Below are positions 7,839 to 17,628 of a DNA stretch of 64,000 nt, piece after piece. The stretch is from Gammaproteobacteria bacterium (lineage in GTDB: Bacteria > Pseudomonadota > Gammaproteobacteria > Arenicellales > Arenicellaceae). The stretch lies in contig JAKVBA010000009.1 in NCBI GenBank assembly GCA_022447525.1, positions 1 through 64,000 of the forward strand, given 5' to 3'. Positions within the stretch are counted from its first letter, which is position 1. Each line of letters opens with the position of its first letter. The translations under genes were made by a program, and so were the position numbers. The notes under the pieces were generated by a model. That model saw only the letters and a list, made by a program, of their open reading frames with translations, was not told where the DNA came from and searched no databases.

Positions 7839-9101
7839 ATGTCTACATCTTTAACTGATCTGAAAAAGAAAACCCCAACCGAATTAACTGAGATTGGGCG
7901 TTCCATGGAAATTGATGGCTTGGGCCGTATGCGCAAGCAAGATCAAATCTTCACTATTTTAAAATCGATGGCCAAGAAAGGCGAAGACATTGAGGGTGAA
8001 GGTGTTGTCGAAATATTACAAGACGGTTTTGGCTTTTTGCGTTCGTCAGACAGTTCTTACTTGGCTGGTCCAGACGATATTTACGTAAGCCCAAGCCAGA
8101 TTCGTCGTTTCAATCTACGTACGGGTGACACCGTTGCTGGGCTAATTCGTCCGCCAAAAGATTCTGAGCGTTATTTTGCACTTCTTAAGGTTTCGACGAT
8201 TAATGGCTCTTCCCCAGAGGAAGCGCGCAACAAAATTTTGTTTGAGAATTTAACGCCTCTGCACCCAAATCGCCGTTTAAAGCTAGAGCAAGAAAATGGT
8301 ACGTCTGAAGACTTGACGGGGCGCGTTATTGATTTGATAGCGCCATTAGGTAAAGGGCAGCGCGGGCTCATAGTGTCATCGCCAAAAAGTGGTAAAACGG
8401 TTATGTTGCAACAAATTGCTCAAGCCATCACCACCAATAACCCCGACGTTGAGTTGATGGTCCTGCTTATCGATGAGCGACCAGAAGAGGTGACGGAAAT
8501 GCAGCGCTCTGTGCGCGGTGAAGTAATATCTTCGACCTTTGATGAACCCGCAGCACGTCACGTTCAAGTAGCTGAGATGGTTATCGAGAAAGCAAAGCGG
8601 CTGGTTGAGCACAAAAAAGATGTGGTCATTTTACTTGATTCCATTACCCGTTTGGCTCGGGCCTACAATACGGTTGCTCCGGCTTCGGGTAAGGTGTTAA
8701 CCGGTGGTGTTGATGCTAATGCTCTGCAGCGACCAAAGCGTTTCTTTGGCGCAGCGCGTAATATTGAAGAGGGCGGTAGTCTTACTATTCTTGCAACCGC
8801 GTTGATTGAGACTGGCTCTAAAATGGATGAGGTAATTTACGAAGAGTTTAAGGGCACGGGTAATATGGAAGTGCATCTTGAGCGCAAGATCGCCGAGAAG
8901 CGTGTGTACCCGGCAATCATCGTAAACAAGTCATCAACTCGTCGCGAGGAATTGCTGATTGACCCAGAAGAGCTTCAGAAAATCTGGATTTTGCGTAAAT
9001 TGTTGCACCCAATGAATGAAGTGGAAGCGATTGAATTTTTACTTGATAAGCTCAAAGCAACGAAGGCAAATTCGGAATTCTTTGGATCCATGAAGCGTTA
9101 A
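7839..9101 (+). CDS. rho: Transcription termination factor Rho
   Basis: Hexameric RNA-DNA helicase that ends transcription at Rho-dependent sites. The typical length of 420 residues holds an N-terminal helical domain, a cold-shock-like RNA-binding domain ([38 protein letters not shown]) and a RecA-type ATPase with P-loop SPKSGKT, Walker [15 protein letters not shown] and Q/R loops around [20 protein letters not shown]. The start [16 protein letters not shown] is a common Rho N-terminus. It stands alone on the plus strand with its own terminator and a long leader. Confidence 0.98.
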   Translation: MSTSLTDLKKKTPTELTEIGRSMEIDGLGRMRKQDQIFTILKSMAKKGEDIEGEGVVEILQDGFGFLRSSDSSYLAGPDDIYVSPSQIRRFNLRTGDTVAGLIRPPKDSERYFALLKVSTINGSSPEEARNKILFENLTPLHPNRRLKLEQENGTSEDLTGRVIDLIAPLGKGQRGLIVSSPKSGKTVMLQQIAQAITTNNPDVELMVLLIDERPEEVTEMQRSVRGEVISSTFDEPAARHVQVAEMVIEKAKRLVEHKKDVVILLDSITRLARAYNTVAPASGKVLTGGVDANALQRPKRFFGAARNIEEGGSLTILATALIETGSKMDEVIYEEFKGTGNMEVHLERKIAEKRVYPAIIVNKSSTRREELLIDPEELQKIWILRKLLHPMNEVEAIEFLLDKLKATKANSEFFGSMKR

Positions 9102-9124
9102 TAGCGGCTATCCAACAGACCATA

Positions 9125-9158
9125 AAAGCCAAGCTGGTTTACCTAGCTTGGCTTTTTT
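9125..9158 (+). terminator. Rho-independent terminator after rho
   Basis: Eleven-bp stem AAAGCCAAGCT/AGCTTGGCTTT with a nine-base loop and a T tract, 23 bases past the rho stop. Confidence 0.9.
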
Positions 9159-9210
9159 ATTGCTCTTTAGTTCTATTTAAATCCAAAAAGGCTGAATATC
9201 TTAGTCATGA

Positions 9211-9522
9211 CTACCGTCGATATTTACTCAATCGATTAATCACTTTTTTCTGCGGTGTGGCAAGCTTTGGCACAATAATCGCTCGCACGACAGCAAACAC
9301 AAGTAACAGACCACCCGTTGGCCATAGTGACTGAAGGTAAATTGAAAAAGCCACGGACAGCAACAAGAGTGTGTATTCAAACCCTACAATTGCGTTCTTT
9401 TTACTTTTTGGTAACACAAAGGCGGTACCGCATTGCCGACACACAACCCTCTCGTCATGTACCATGAAGATGACTCCTATCGAGCTCAAACCATGTTGAT
9501 GGCAGTTTGGGCAACGATGCAT
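9211..9522 (-). CDS. Small zinc-ribbon membrane protein, hypothetical
   Basis: A 103-residue protein with an N-terminal zinc-ribbon pattern (CPNC about residue 4, then CRQC near residue 33), followed by one or two hydrophobic segments (YTLLLLSVAFSIYL and GGLLLVFAVVRAII) and a basic tail. I do not recognise a family with a known role. It starts one base after the stop of the DUF885 gene on the same strand, so it is probably the second gene of a two-gene unit. Confidence 0.65.
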   Translation of the reverse strand: MHRCPNCHQHGLSSIGVIFMVHDERVVCRQCGTAFVLPKSKKNAIVGFEYTLLLLSVAFSIYLQSLWPTGGLLLVFAVVRAIIVPKLATPQKKVINRLSKYRR

Positions 9523-9523
9523 T

Positions 9524-11299
9524 CTAGGATTTCTCGACGATCCAGCTATTAACGATTCGCTCTAAGACAGAGAGGGGTAATGCGCCGTTTTCCAAGACTT
9601 TGTCATGAAACTCACGGATATCGAAAGACTCACCAAGCTCTGCTTCAGCCTTGGCACGTAGTTCACGAATTTTTAGTTCGCCGATTTTGTAAGCCAGGGC
9701 TTGTCCTGGCCATGTGATATAACGATCTACTTCCGAAACCACGTTATTCATGGATAAACCGGAGTTCTCCGCCATGTAATCAATGGCCTGTTGTCTACTC
9801 CAACCTTTACTGTGTAAGCCCGTATCAACTACCAACCGACAAGCTCTCCACATCTCGTAGGACAGTCGACCGAAATTAGTATACGGAGTTTGATAAAAAC
9901 CGACTTCGAGCCCCAGCCGTTCACTGTAAAGCGCCCACCCTTCAACAAAGACAGTTTGACCGCCGTATTTTCTGAAGTTAGGTAAATCTAATTCTTGAGC
10001 GAGCGCTATCTGTAAATGATGACCAGGGACCGCTTCATGTAATGACAGCGCTTCTAATTGATAAAGCGGGCGGGTGTCTAACAGTGTGGTGTTGACAAAG
10101 TAAAAACCAGCTCGAGAACCGTCCCCAGCAGGGCGTTGGTAATATGCCGTGGTAGTTTTCTCCGCGATGTCGAGTGGAATCTCTTTTAATCCATAGGGCA
10201 TACGCGGTAACTTGCCAAACAGCTTTGGTAATTCGCCATCCATTTTTTTAGAAATGGTTGCGGCAACCTGCATGCGCTCTTCAGCTGTTTTTGGATAAAA
10301 CTCTGGGTTGGTTTTTAAATACTCTAACCACGCTTTAAAATCGCCTTCGAAGTTTGCATCTTTTATGACCTCGTCCATTTCGTCACGAATTCTGGCAACT
10401 TCACTTAAGCCAATATTATGTACCTGTTCAGCGGTTAAATTAGTGGTGGTGAAAAACTTTACTCGGTGCTGATAATAATCCTCGCCACCTGGTAATGTAT
10501 TAGTGCCAACTTTGGTATTACAGTTTGGCGCGTAGTTATTAACGTAAAACTCGCGAAACTTCACCAACGCTGGAATAACATTTTCTATGACCGTGGCGCT
10601 GGCAAGGGTCTTTATTCGATCAAAATCCTGTTGTTTTACCACGGCAGGCTTGTGCGCAAACGGCTGCATAAAAACACTACTCTGGGCATCCTCTACAATG
10701 TGGGTTTCTATGGATTTTTCATAGCCCCTCATTGGTTCACATGGTTGTACCCAACCGGCATCAAGACCACTTTGCAGCCTTGCCGTAGCACTCTCAAGAT
10801 AGCTTGGAATTGCCTCTAATCTCGTTGCGTAGCTCTGGTAATCAGCGATCGTAAAAAATGGCAGTCTGCCAACCATCGAAGTGAGGCTCAGATGAGGGCC
10901 GCCGCGGTTGGTCATGATCATATACCGCCCCCCGTGTTTAGCGGCCTCAATTTCGTTTTCTAAATCTAACTTTAAAAGCGAGTGATTTAGCTGACTCGAA
11001 CTGGATAGACTTGCGGGTGAGATTTGGTTTAGTCGTTTCAACAGTTCAGCGTTGGTGGCGACTGATAGATCATAGGCTTCTAAAGAAGGATCCGATAAGA
11101 ATGAATCGTAGTCGCGCACACCTAAGCTGGTAGCAAGGGTGGGGTTTTCGGCAAGTGTTTTGGACCAATGTTCGTCCAAGATGGACTGAAAGGTCGCCTC
11201 GGCAAGCTCGTTGGCTTTCAATTGGGTGGTAAGGGCAAGAATCAGCACTAAGCCTAAGTTGGCGAATTTGCTTGACCTATTGATGTTTTTATTATGCAT
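9524..11299 (-). CDS. DUF885 family secreted metallopeptidase-like protein
   Basis: A 591-residue DUF885 protein. The conserved motif HEAVPGHHLQ (H421, E422, H427, H428) and the later VEGWALYSERLG segment are the likely metal-binding site, resembling HExxH-type peptidases. An N-terminal signal sequence (KFANLGLVLILALTTQLKA) sends it to the periplasm or beyond. Many family members are annotated as putative peptidases or lipoproteins; the substrate is unknown. The small zinc-ribbon gene follows directly downstream. Confidence 0.88.
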   Translation of the reverse strand: MHNKNINRSSKFANLGLVLILALTTQLKANELAEATFQSILDEHWSKTLAENPTLATSLGVRDYDSFLSDPSLEAYDLSVATNAELLKRLNQISPASLSSSSQLNHSLLKLDLENEIEAAKHGGRYMIMTNRGGPHLSLTSMVGRLPFFTIADYQSYATRLEAIPSYLESATARLQSGLDAGWVQPCEPMRGYEKSIETHIVEDAQSSVFMQPFAHKPAVVKQQDFDRIKTLASATVIENVIPALVKFREFYVNNYAPNCNTKVGTNTLPGGEDYYQHRVKFFTTTNLTAEQVHNIGLSEVARIRDEMDEVIKDANFEGDFKAWLEYLKTNPEFYPKTAEERMQVAATISKKMDGELPKLFGKLPRMPYGLKEIPLDIAEKTTTAYYQRPAGDGSRAGFYFVNTTLLDTRPLYQLEALSLHEAVPGHHLQIALAQELDLPNFRKYGGQTVFVEGWALYSERLGLEVGFYQTPYTNFGRLSYEMWRACRLVVDTGLHSKGWSRQQAIDYMAENSGLSMNNVVSEVDRYITWPGQALAYKIGELKIRELRAKAEAELGESFDIREFHDKVLENGALPLSVLERIVNSWIVEKS

Positions 11300-11430
11300 T
11301 TGTGGAGCCGTGTTGTGTTGTACGGCTCCATATTATCATTGCGTAATTGATGATTGTACTGTGAAAGACCTCACTGCACGATCGGTAGACAACTGATTTG
11401 ATCAGTCACAAACCTTTGATCAAATGCGCC

Positions 11431-11622
11431 CTAGTAAATACTCGCTTGCGAACCCTGCAATATAGAGCTTGGCAGACTCTTAACAACATTAACGAGTTCT
11501 TTAAGATCTTGGTCGGCACTAAAGTTACTGCCGCAAAGGCTGACTTGCATGATCTCTACCGTCACTCCGTTTGGTAGTTCGCAAATCATCGTGTTCTCTT
11601 CTGGGTTGTTAAAAATTTTCAT
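11431..11622 (-). CDS. Small hypothetical protein
   Basis: A 63-residue frame with an acceptable ribosome site (AGGGG eight bases before ATG). It contains two cysteines and a hydrophobic-polar central part (CELPNGVTVEIMQVSLCG) but no signal peptide or membrane segment. A second in-frame ATG at MICELPNG could be the true start. I recognise no family. Palindromic TTTGATC...GATCAAA lies just downstream (11396-11426) without a T tract. Confidence 0.4.
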   Translation of the reverse strand: MKIFNNPEENTMICELPNGVTVEIMQVSLCGSNFSADQDLKELVNVVKSLPSSILQGSQASIY

Positions 11623-11849
11623 AGCTGCCCCTGACTATTGATTTTAGTTGGTGACTCGGGAGTTTGGTCAGACCGAGTCGAATTCAATTTCGATGTTGAG
11701 CATTCTACGAATACGCTACAACTTAGACTTCACCCAAACGAATGAAATTTCCAGCTGTTTGACGGTTTTTCCTTTGTTATGATGGGCTTATCGCGCTAAA
11801 AGCCCCCATTTTCAGTGTACTAAAAAATCTAATATCACTATTCTTCCTT

Positions 11850-12452
11850 ATGCACATTCCTTATTCTGAAGCGTGTGAGCGCAATAAAGATCCTATTTTG
11901 GCGGTCTTACAGCCCTATTTAAATCACACAGACAGTGTACTTGAAATTGGCTCTGGAACCGCTCAGCATGCGGTCTATTTTGCTGCGGCAAATCCTCACC
12001 TTTATTGGCAAACCAGTGACCAAACGACCTATATTGAGGGCATTAATGCTCAGTTATCTGTGGCTAAGGTAGATAATGTCAAAAAGCCGCTTGTATTGGA
12101 TGTGAACCAAAACCCATGGCTTGAGAAGTCCACTAAGTTCGATCTCGTGTACTCGGCAAACACGTTCCATATCATGAGTGCAAGTGATGTCGAGGCCTTC
12201 TTTAACGGCTTGTCTGATGTACTTAATCGTAACGGTACCCTGGTGGTATATGGGCCGTTTAATTACAGCGGCAGATTTACTAGCGATAGTAATGCATCTT
12301 TCGATCAGCGGCTTCGTGAGCGGGGCGAAGGTAGCTCAATCAAAGACTTTGAATGGGTAAACGAGTTGGCTACAAATGAAGGCCTTTCGTTGTCAGAAGA
12401 TGTACGTATGCCAGCCAATAATCAGTGTTTGATATGGTCTAAAAGCTCATAA
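11850..12452 (+). CDS. DUF938 SAM-dependent methyltransferase
   Basis: A 200-residue class I methyltransferase of the DUF938 family. The SAM-binding glycine loop is SVLEIGSGTAQHAVYFA (residues 29-45). The family-specific YSANTFHIMS and GPFNYSGRFTSDSNASFDQRLR segments are both present. The first Met is only a few residues before the conserved start (IPYSEACERNKDPIL). Its substrate is unknown in the family. It is followed after 13 bases by sseA and is likely co-transcribed with it. Confidence 0.9.
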   Translation: MHIPYSEACERNKDPILAVLQPYLNHTDSVLEIGSGTAQHAVYFAAANPHLYWQTSDQTTYIEGINAQLSVAKVDNVKKPLVLDVNQNPWLEKSTKFDLVYSANTFHIMSASDVEAFFNGLSDVLNRNGTLVVYGPFNYSGRFTSDSNASFDQRLRERGEGSSIKDFEWVNELATNEGLSLSEDVRMPANNQCLIWSKSS

Positions 12453-12465
12453 ATAGAGGGGAACT

Positions 12466-13335
12466 ATGGATTCATCTAACCTAATCTCGGCTGAAGATTT
12501 ACAAGCCTCGCTAGAAACTAGCGATTTGCATATCCTTGACGCCTCTTGGTATCTGCCGTCGGCGAACAGAGACACCCATGCCGAATTTCTACAAAAGCGC
12601 ATACCTGGGGCCATATTTTGGGACATAGACAAAATCGCTGATTTGAGTCAGGATCTACCACATATGTTGCCCACGCAGAAAGTGATGAATCAAGTTTGCT
12701 ATCAACTTGGTGTTTCACCTGAATCGCAGATAGTAGTTTATGACACTTCGGGTCTGTTTTCGGCCGCTCGAGTTTGGTGGACTTTCAAAGTGTATGGATT
12801 TGATCGAGTAAAGGTGCTCGATGGCGGCTTACCGGCCTGGCTAAGTACCAATGGAGCGATAGAGAATGGCGAACCAGTAACCACGCTTGAGGCTCACCCA
12901 TCTGAAGATTGTGAAATTTTAGTTCGCCGCAATGAAACCTTTTTGGCATCAAGACACGTCTTAATTAACAACATTGAGTCACAAGACTATTTGGTGCTCG
13001 ATGCGCGGTCACGTGGGCGCTTTGATGGTACGGCCCCTGAGCCTAGGCCAGAGTTAAGGTCTGGGCATATGCCGGGTTCTTATTCATTACCATTTGAGAC
13101 CTTAATGGCTGATGGCAGGCTCAAATCAAAAGCGGAGTTAATAACCCTATTTGCTGAGTTTGGACTGAATCCAAATTCAGATGAGAAACAAATTGTGACC
13201 TCGTGTGGTTCTGGTGTCACCGCAGCGATAATTACCTTGGCGTTGGTTGAAGCGGGTTTTTCGCACCATCGACTTTATGACGGCGCTTGGTGCGAATGGG
13301 CGTCGGCGCAAGACACCACTATTTTGTCGGTATGA
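12466..13335 (+). CDS. sseA: 3-mercaptopyruvate/thiosulfate sulfurtransferase
   Basis: A two-domain rhodanese of 289 residues. The catalytic Cys is C247 in TSCGSGVTAA; the CGSGVTA loop is the form typical of 3-mercaptopyruvate sulfurtransferase instead of the CRxGxR of rhodanese proper. The N-terminal rhodanese domain lacks the cysteine, as expected. It moves sulfur from mercaptopyruvate to thiol or cyanide acceptors in the cytoplasm. GAGGGG lies before the ATG. Its stop overlaps the start of the next gene as ATGA. Confidence 0.92.
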   Translation: MDSSNLISAEDLQASLETSDLHILDASWYLPSANRDTHAEFLQKRIPGAIFWDIDKIADLSQDLPHMLPTQKVMNQVCYQLGVSPESQIVVYDTSGLFSAARVWWTFKVYGFDRVKVLDGGLPAWLSTNGAIENGEPVTTLEAHPSEDCEILVRRNETFLASRHVLINNIESQDYLVLDARSRGRFDGTAPEPRPELRSGHMPGSYSLPFETLMADGRLKSKAELITLFAEFGLNPNSDEKQIVTSCGSGVTAAIITLALVEAGFSHHRLYDGAWCEWASAQDTTILSV

Positions 13336-13697
13336 TGAACCAAATAGAGCATGTGCTGACGGATCGTGGGTCTAAATACGCAGTCAGTGGTATGAAGGCT
13401 CAGTCTAAAAATGAAGCGCAAAAAGTGATTAAGACCTTGTGCAAGAAAAAGAAGTTTGGCAAAGCCACGCACAACACTTGGGCATTATTACTAGATGACG
13501 GTACTCAAATTAAAAACGATGACGGTGAATCAGGTGCAGGCGCAATTATTTTGCGCATGCTAGCAGAAAAGCAATTGCTGAACACCGTTGTTATTGTGAC
13601 GAGGTGGTACGGTGGGGTGCACTTAGGCGGTGATCGGTTTCGTCACGTAAAAACATGTGTGCAAGCTTATTTTAATGAATATCTACCAAGCGAATAG
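13332..13697 (+). CDS. IMPACT/YigZ family protein (short form)
   Basis: The reading frame in the track extends upstream, but the true start is almost certainly the ATG at 13332 (or 13335), which overlaps the sseA stop as ATGATGA. The 121-residue product carries the UPF0029/IMPACT N-terminal domain, with DDGESGAGAIILRML and the hallmark VTRWYGGVHLGGDRFRH. The C-terminal DUF1949 domain of full-length YigZ (about 200 residues) is missing. The role of the family is unsettled; translation-related functions are known for eukaryotic IMPACT. Translational coupling to sseA is likely. Confidence 0.82.
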   Translation: MMNQIEHVLTDRGSKYAVSGMKAQSKNEAQKVIKTLCKKKKFGKATHNTWALLLDDGTQIKNDDGESGAGAIILRMLAEKQLLNTVVIVTRWYGGVHLGGDRFRHVKTCVQAYFNEYLPSE

Positions 13698-13761
13698 TGT
13701 GTGAAGCTTTGAAGTCAAGTATTGGCTTGGATGGGAAACGAATGATAACTGAGGGTAATTT

Positions 13762-14628
13762 ATGCAAGGATCACTCATAACCGGAACAAACTTTGTTGCG
13801 GTGGATAACGTCAGCAAATGTTTTGGATCCACCATTGCGTTGGATAACGTTAGTCTCGAGATTGGTGCAGGCGAGATCGTTGGTTTGATTGGCCCAAATG
13901 GGGCCGGCAAATCAACTTTGCTGAAGGCGATGATGGGTTTAATGAAGTTCAGTGGGCGTTTATCGGTGTTCGGTCAAAATCCAATGAGCGATCGCAAAAA
14001 GTTACTGTCCAAAATGAGTTATATAGCGGACGTTGCATCGCTACCGGGCTGGATGCGCGTTGAAGAACTATTACGGTTTGTTGCTGATACTCATACTAAG
14101 TTTGATATCGCACGCGCAAAGCAGCTATTAAATGACACCCCAATACCGTTAAGTGCAAAGATAGAGGCGCTCTCAAAAGGGATGAAGACCCGTCTACATT
14201 TGTCGGTGATATTGGCTATTAATACAGACTTTTTAGTGCTTGATGAGCCAACACTCGGGCTGGATGTGTTAGTTCGTAGAGACTTCCAAGATCGTTTAAT
14301 TGAAGACTATTTCAATCAACAGCGAAGCATCCTCATAACCACACATCAAATCGATGAGATTGAAAGTATTTTGACTCGAGTTTTATTTATCAAAGACGGT
14401 CGAATTACCTTAGATATCAATAAAAGTGACTTAAAAACCAAGTATCTCAAGTTGTTGAGCACTACCAATGTGGTGTTCGCCGACCCGTCGATTAAGCCGG
14501 TATATCAGCGCCAATTACCGAATCATACGGAGCTGATTTTTGAAAATGTCGACAAGGCATTGCTTGCTGAGTATGGTGAAGTGGTATCACCCTCGCTCGA
14601 AGACTTGTTTGTCGCAACAAATTCTTAA
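13762..14628 (+). CDS. ABC transporter ATP-binding protein
   Basis: Nucleotide-binding subunit of an ABC-2 type exporter. Walker A is GPNGAGKSTLLKAM, the signature region is LSKGMKTRLHLSVILA (degenerate, as is common in this subgroup), and Walker B is FLVLDEPTLGLD followed by the H-loop TTHQIDE. A GAGGG ribosome site precedes the ATG. The C-terminal 80 residues are an accessory domain. It is followed after nine bases by its permease. The substrate is unknown; the YtrB/EcfA-like layout is compatible with lipid, peptide or drug export. Confidence 0.92.
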   Translation: MQGSLITGTNFVAVDNVSKCFGSTIALDNVSLEIGAGEIVGLIGPNGAGKSTLLKAMMGLMKFSGRLSVFGQNPMSDRKKLLSKMSYIADVASLPGWMRVEELLRFVADTHTKFDIARAKQLLNDTPIPLSAKIEALSKGMKTRLHLSVILAINTDFLVLDEPTLGLDVLVRRDFQDRLIEDYFNQQRSILITTHQIDEIESILTRVLFIKDGRITLDINKSDLKTKYLKLLSTTNVVFADPSIKPVYQRQLPNHTELIFENVDKALLAEYGEVVSPSLEDLFVATNS

Positions 14629-14637
14629 GGGGTTAAA

Positions 14638-15396
14638 ATGAATACGTTTATCGCATTAATAAAGCGAGAAGTTGCCGAGCATAATAGTCTATGGCGGGTA
14701 CCACTGGTTTTATTGGGGATCGCATTTTTAGTAAAACTAAGCTTTGTCTTTGGCAATTTATCTTTCGACTTTGACTTAGCAAGTCGGCTAAATCTAGATG
14801 CTAGCGTCGAGTCTCTTTTAAGTACCGCCGTGGGTAAAGTGCTTAAAGAAACGTCTGACTTTATTGCCTTTGTGATGTATGTCGTAGCGATATTTTATGC
14901 ACTGGCGAGTTTGTATGACGAGAGACAAGATCAAAGCGTCTTGTTTTGGCGATCACTGCCGATCTCAGATACGGAAACGATTTTAGCAAAACTAGTGGTT
15001 GCCCTGGCTGTTGTGCCAATTGTAGTGGTGGTGTTGCAGTCAATTGTGGCCGTTGTCTTTCTTGGTACTCAAAGCAGTTCTTACTTGGGGGCCTATTTTT
15101 CATACTCGTTGGGCGAACTTGGTAAAACTTTGCTGTGGTCAATGCTGCCGATAATTTCTTGGTGCTTGTTTTGCTCGCAAATAGCAAAAAAGAGCCCATT
15201 GATGATGGCGTTGGTCATTCCCTTGGTCGTTACGGTGGTCGACTGGCTTTTTTTAGATGGTGTGATAGCCGATACTTTCGTTATTAACCGCTTTACTGGC
15301 GTCGACCACTACACACCTACGGTTTTGATCATAGGGTTGATATTCTCCGCGGCTTGTTTGACAGCGACCATTGCAAAGCGTGGAGAGCGCTTTTAA
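14638..15396 (+). CDS. ABC-2 family transporter permease
   Basis: A 252-residue integral membrane protein with about six hydrophobic segments (for example VPLVLLGIAFLVKLSFVF, FVMYVVAIFYALASLY, LVVALAVVPIVVVVLQSIVAVVF). The block YDERQDQSVLFWRSLPISDTETILAKL is typical of ABC-2 permeases, linking to the ATPase. AGGGG is placed well before the ATG. It forms a two-gene exporter with the upstream ATPase. Confidence 0.88.
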   Translation: MNTFIALIKREVAEHNSLWRVPLVLLGIAFLVKLSFVFGNLSFDFDLASRLNLDASVESLLSTAVGKVLKETSDFIAFVMYVVAIFYALASLYDERQDQSVLFWRSLPISDTETILAKLVVALAVVPIVVVVLQSIVAVVFLGTQSSSYLGAYFSYSLGELGKTLLWSMLPIISWCLFCSQIAKKSPLMMALVIPLVVTVVDWLFLDGVIADTFVINRFTGVDHYTPTVLIIGLIFSAACLTATIAKRGERF

Positions 15397-15414
15397 TCTG
15401 GGTCCTTGTAGTAG

Positions 15415-16089
15415 TTAATTAAAAGCGCGTTGTTGAAGAGCAGCAACTCGTTCTTGTGCTTCGGCGTTGGTTTTGTCCAGTATCGCTTTCACTAGACTCG
15501 TGCCTTGCTCGATGGTTAGCGATCGGTCTACCAGGAGCGGTTCACCATAAACAATGACCAAATGACCAAAAAAATAGGGGACGAAAGATTGATCCCAACT
15601 CGAGAACTTTTTTACTTTGGTGGCTGAATACGCCACTGGCACAATAGGGGTGCCGGTCATTTGTGCTAATTGGATTGCGCCAGGTTTAACCTCAAACGCA
15701 GGTCCGCGAGGGCCATCGGTGGCGATAGCTAATTCGGCGCCTCCTTTTAACAGCCGAATCATTTGCTTTAACGCTTGTACCCCCTTCTTTGAACTCGAGC
15801 CTCGAATCGGTATTTTACCAAACCTGCGTACAAGCCAGGCCATATAGTCTCCATCTCGACTATCGGAGACTAAAGCGTATATATTTCGTTTTTTGCGCAG
15901 CTGAGGAAGAATGAATTGTTGATTATGCCAAAACACAAAGGTGTGCCCGATGTTGTCGTCACAGAGTTTGTCAACATGCTCCATACCAATGGTGGTAACC
16001 TTAGAAAACCTCATCAGCATTTTCAGATATAACAAGAAAAACGGTGCGATAAAGATATAAATAAAGATGGAAATGAGCTTTTTCTTCAC
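15415..16089 (-). CDS. DUF374 lysophospholipid acyltransferase family protein
   Basis: A 224-residue protein of the DUF374/LPLAT group. It has an N-terminal membrane anchor (ISIFIYIFIAPFFLLYLKML), the family motif VSDSRDGDYMAWLVRRFG, and the TDGPRGPAFEVKPGAIQLAQMTG block. FVFWHNQQFILP supplies the histidine position seen in LPLAT enzymes. It is thought to acylate lipids at the inner membrane, but the reaction is not established. Divergent from the lipid A acyltransferase gene 112 bases away, so both may serve outer membrane lipid assembly. Confidence 0.87.
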   Translation of the reverse strand: MKKKLISIFIYIFIAPFFLLYLKMLMRFSKVTTIGMEHVDKLCDDNIGHTFVFWHNQQFILPQLRKKRNIYALVSDSRDGDYMAWLVRRFGKIPIRGSSSKKGVQALKQMIRLLKGGAELAIATDGPRGPAFEVKPGAIQLAQMTGTPIVPVAYSATKVKKFSSWDQSFVPYFFGHLVIVYGEPLLVDRSLTIEQGTSLVKAILDKTNAEAQERVAALQQRAFN

Positions 16090-16201
16090 AGCCGTCTCGT
16101 AATAAGGTTCAATAGATTCGTCGCTCTAATCATACTCTATTTGCGGTCAAATAGCCGATCTGTGGTATTCTCTTCGCCTAATAAACCGTTAGATTTGATC
16201 T

Positions 16202-17125
16202 GTGCGAAACAAACAAACCCCATTCCCATATCAGCGTTTTTTAGCGCCAAAATATTGGCCCACGTGGATTGGATTGGCCATTGTGCGACTGATCACACTA
16301 TTGCCATTACGAGTGCTCGCTGCGGTTGGTCATGGAGTTGGTATGCTGGCCTATCACTTGGGCGCCTCGCGCCGAAACATCGCTTTGAAAAACATAAAGG
16401 CCTGTTTTCCAGAGATTAGTGATGAAGAAGCAAATCGCATTAACAAAGATCACTTCAGTTATGTGGGCCAATCGATTTTCACTGTGCCAGCGAATATGTG
16501 GATATCAAAAGACCGCTTCAAATCGCGCATAGAGTTAGACGGGCGCGAACATTATGATCAAGCCTTGGCCGACGGTAAGAACATAATATTATTAGCACCA
16601 CACTTTATAGGTTTAGACGCCGGCGGACTGACTTTAGGATTTGAACGGGAAGCCATGTCCATGTATCAATACGCAAAAAACACGCTAATGGACGAAATAA
16701 TCAAACGTGGCCGCAGTCGTTTTGGTTCACATTTGATCGAACGTAAAGCTCCACTGAGACAGGTGATTAAATTGATTCGCAGAGGACTCCCGTTCTATTA
16801 TCTGCCCGATCAAGATGCCGGCAGAAAAGGCATCTTTGTACCATTTTTTCACCCATTAGCCTCCACCACACCTGCGCTAGGAAAATTCGCTAAACTGTCT
16901 AAGGCCGTTGTGATACCAGTAAAAACTCGAGTCAAACCCAAAGGCGCTGGTTACCAAGTCACCTTAGGCGAGCCACTAAAAGACTTCCCATCGGGCGACG
17001 ATATAGCCGATACAACGGCTATGAACCAAGCCATTGAGACAATGGTAAGAAGCATGCCAGAACAATATTTATGGGTTCATAAACGGTTTAAAACCAGACC
17101 AGAAGGCGATGCTAAGTTTTACTGA
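16202..17125 (+). CDS. lpxL: Lipid A biosynthesis acyltransferase (LpxL/HtrB-like)
   Basis: Adds a secondary acyl chain to Kdo2-lipid IVA at the inner membrane. The 307-residue product has an N-terminal membrane segment (GLAIVRLITLLPLRVLAAVGHGVGMLAYHLG), the HX4D catalytic motif HFIGLD, and the conserved YLPDQDAGRKGIFVPFF and EQYLWVHKRFKTRP blocks. The start is a GTG. LpxL and LpxM cannot be told apart securely by reading alone; overall form fits LpxL better. Confidence 0.88.
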   Translation: MRNKQTPFPYQRFLAPKYWPTWIGLAIVRLITLLPLRVLAAVGHGVGMLAYHLGASRRNIALKNIKACFPEISDEEANRINKDHFSYVGQSIFTVPANMWISKDRFKSRIELDGREHYDQALADGKNIILLAPHFIGLDAGGLTLGFEREAMSMYQYAKNTLMDEIIKRGRSRFGSHLIERKAPLRQVIKLIRRGLPFYYLPDQDAGRKGIFVPFFHPLASTTPALGKFAKLSKAVVIPVKTRVKPKGAGYQVTLGEPLKDFPSGDDIADTTAMNQAIETMVRSMPEQYLWVHKRFKTRPEGDAKFY

Positions 17126-17628
17126 TTTGCGTCAGACAGCGATCGTCTCAATTATCCTTTTCCATGATCAGTAATCAAAGTTGAAACTGTGAACTGTTGA
17201 TTAAGTCCTCTTACACCAGCTACTGATATGTAATCAGAATTTTAAGCGTGCTTGGCTGGTCTGAGTACTAATCGATTTTACGATAGCTTCGGTAACAGCC
17301 GAGCTTATTAGACACACTTTGGCAATCGCTGTGCCCGCCGCCATTTTTCAACTGGGAGAGTCATCTTTGGGTTTGTCACATTGGTGGGGTTGCCCAGTAT
17401 TTTATCATCACAAGCAATGCGGGCTTGGGGTTATTCTATAAGCTCGTCGTTGTCGTTAACTAAATTTATACTCTAAAAGGACGACAGTCCGTGAGCGCAA
17501 GTTTGACTATTTTGCGTTTGCAGGTAGATTGATCAATACTGATCAGCTGAGGTCGTATAGCAAAGGCGCTTCTCGCTTTTGTATTACGCCCCGGTTTTGA
17601 ATTGAATCCAACAGAAATGAGGTGGAAT
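17126..17628. other. Gene-free stretch
   Basis: About 500 bases between the lipid A acyltransferase and the acylase lipoprotein. I see no ORF with family features, no RNA gene and no clear terminator. A short open segment near 17310-17440 (GESSLGLSHWWGCPVF) has no start and may be chance. Confidence 0.4.

Noticed and set aside
11396-11426. TTTGATC/GATCAAA inverted repeat as an operator
   Set aside because: AT-rich seven-bp palindrome with no paired promoter; probably chance.
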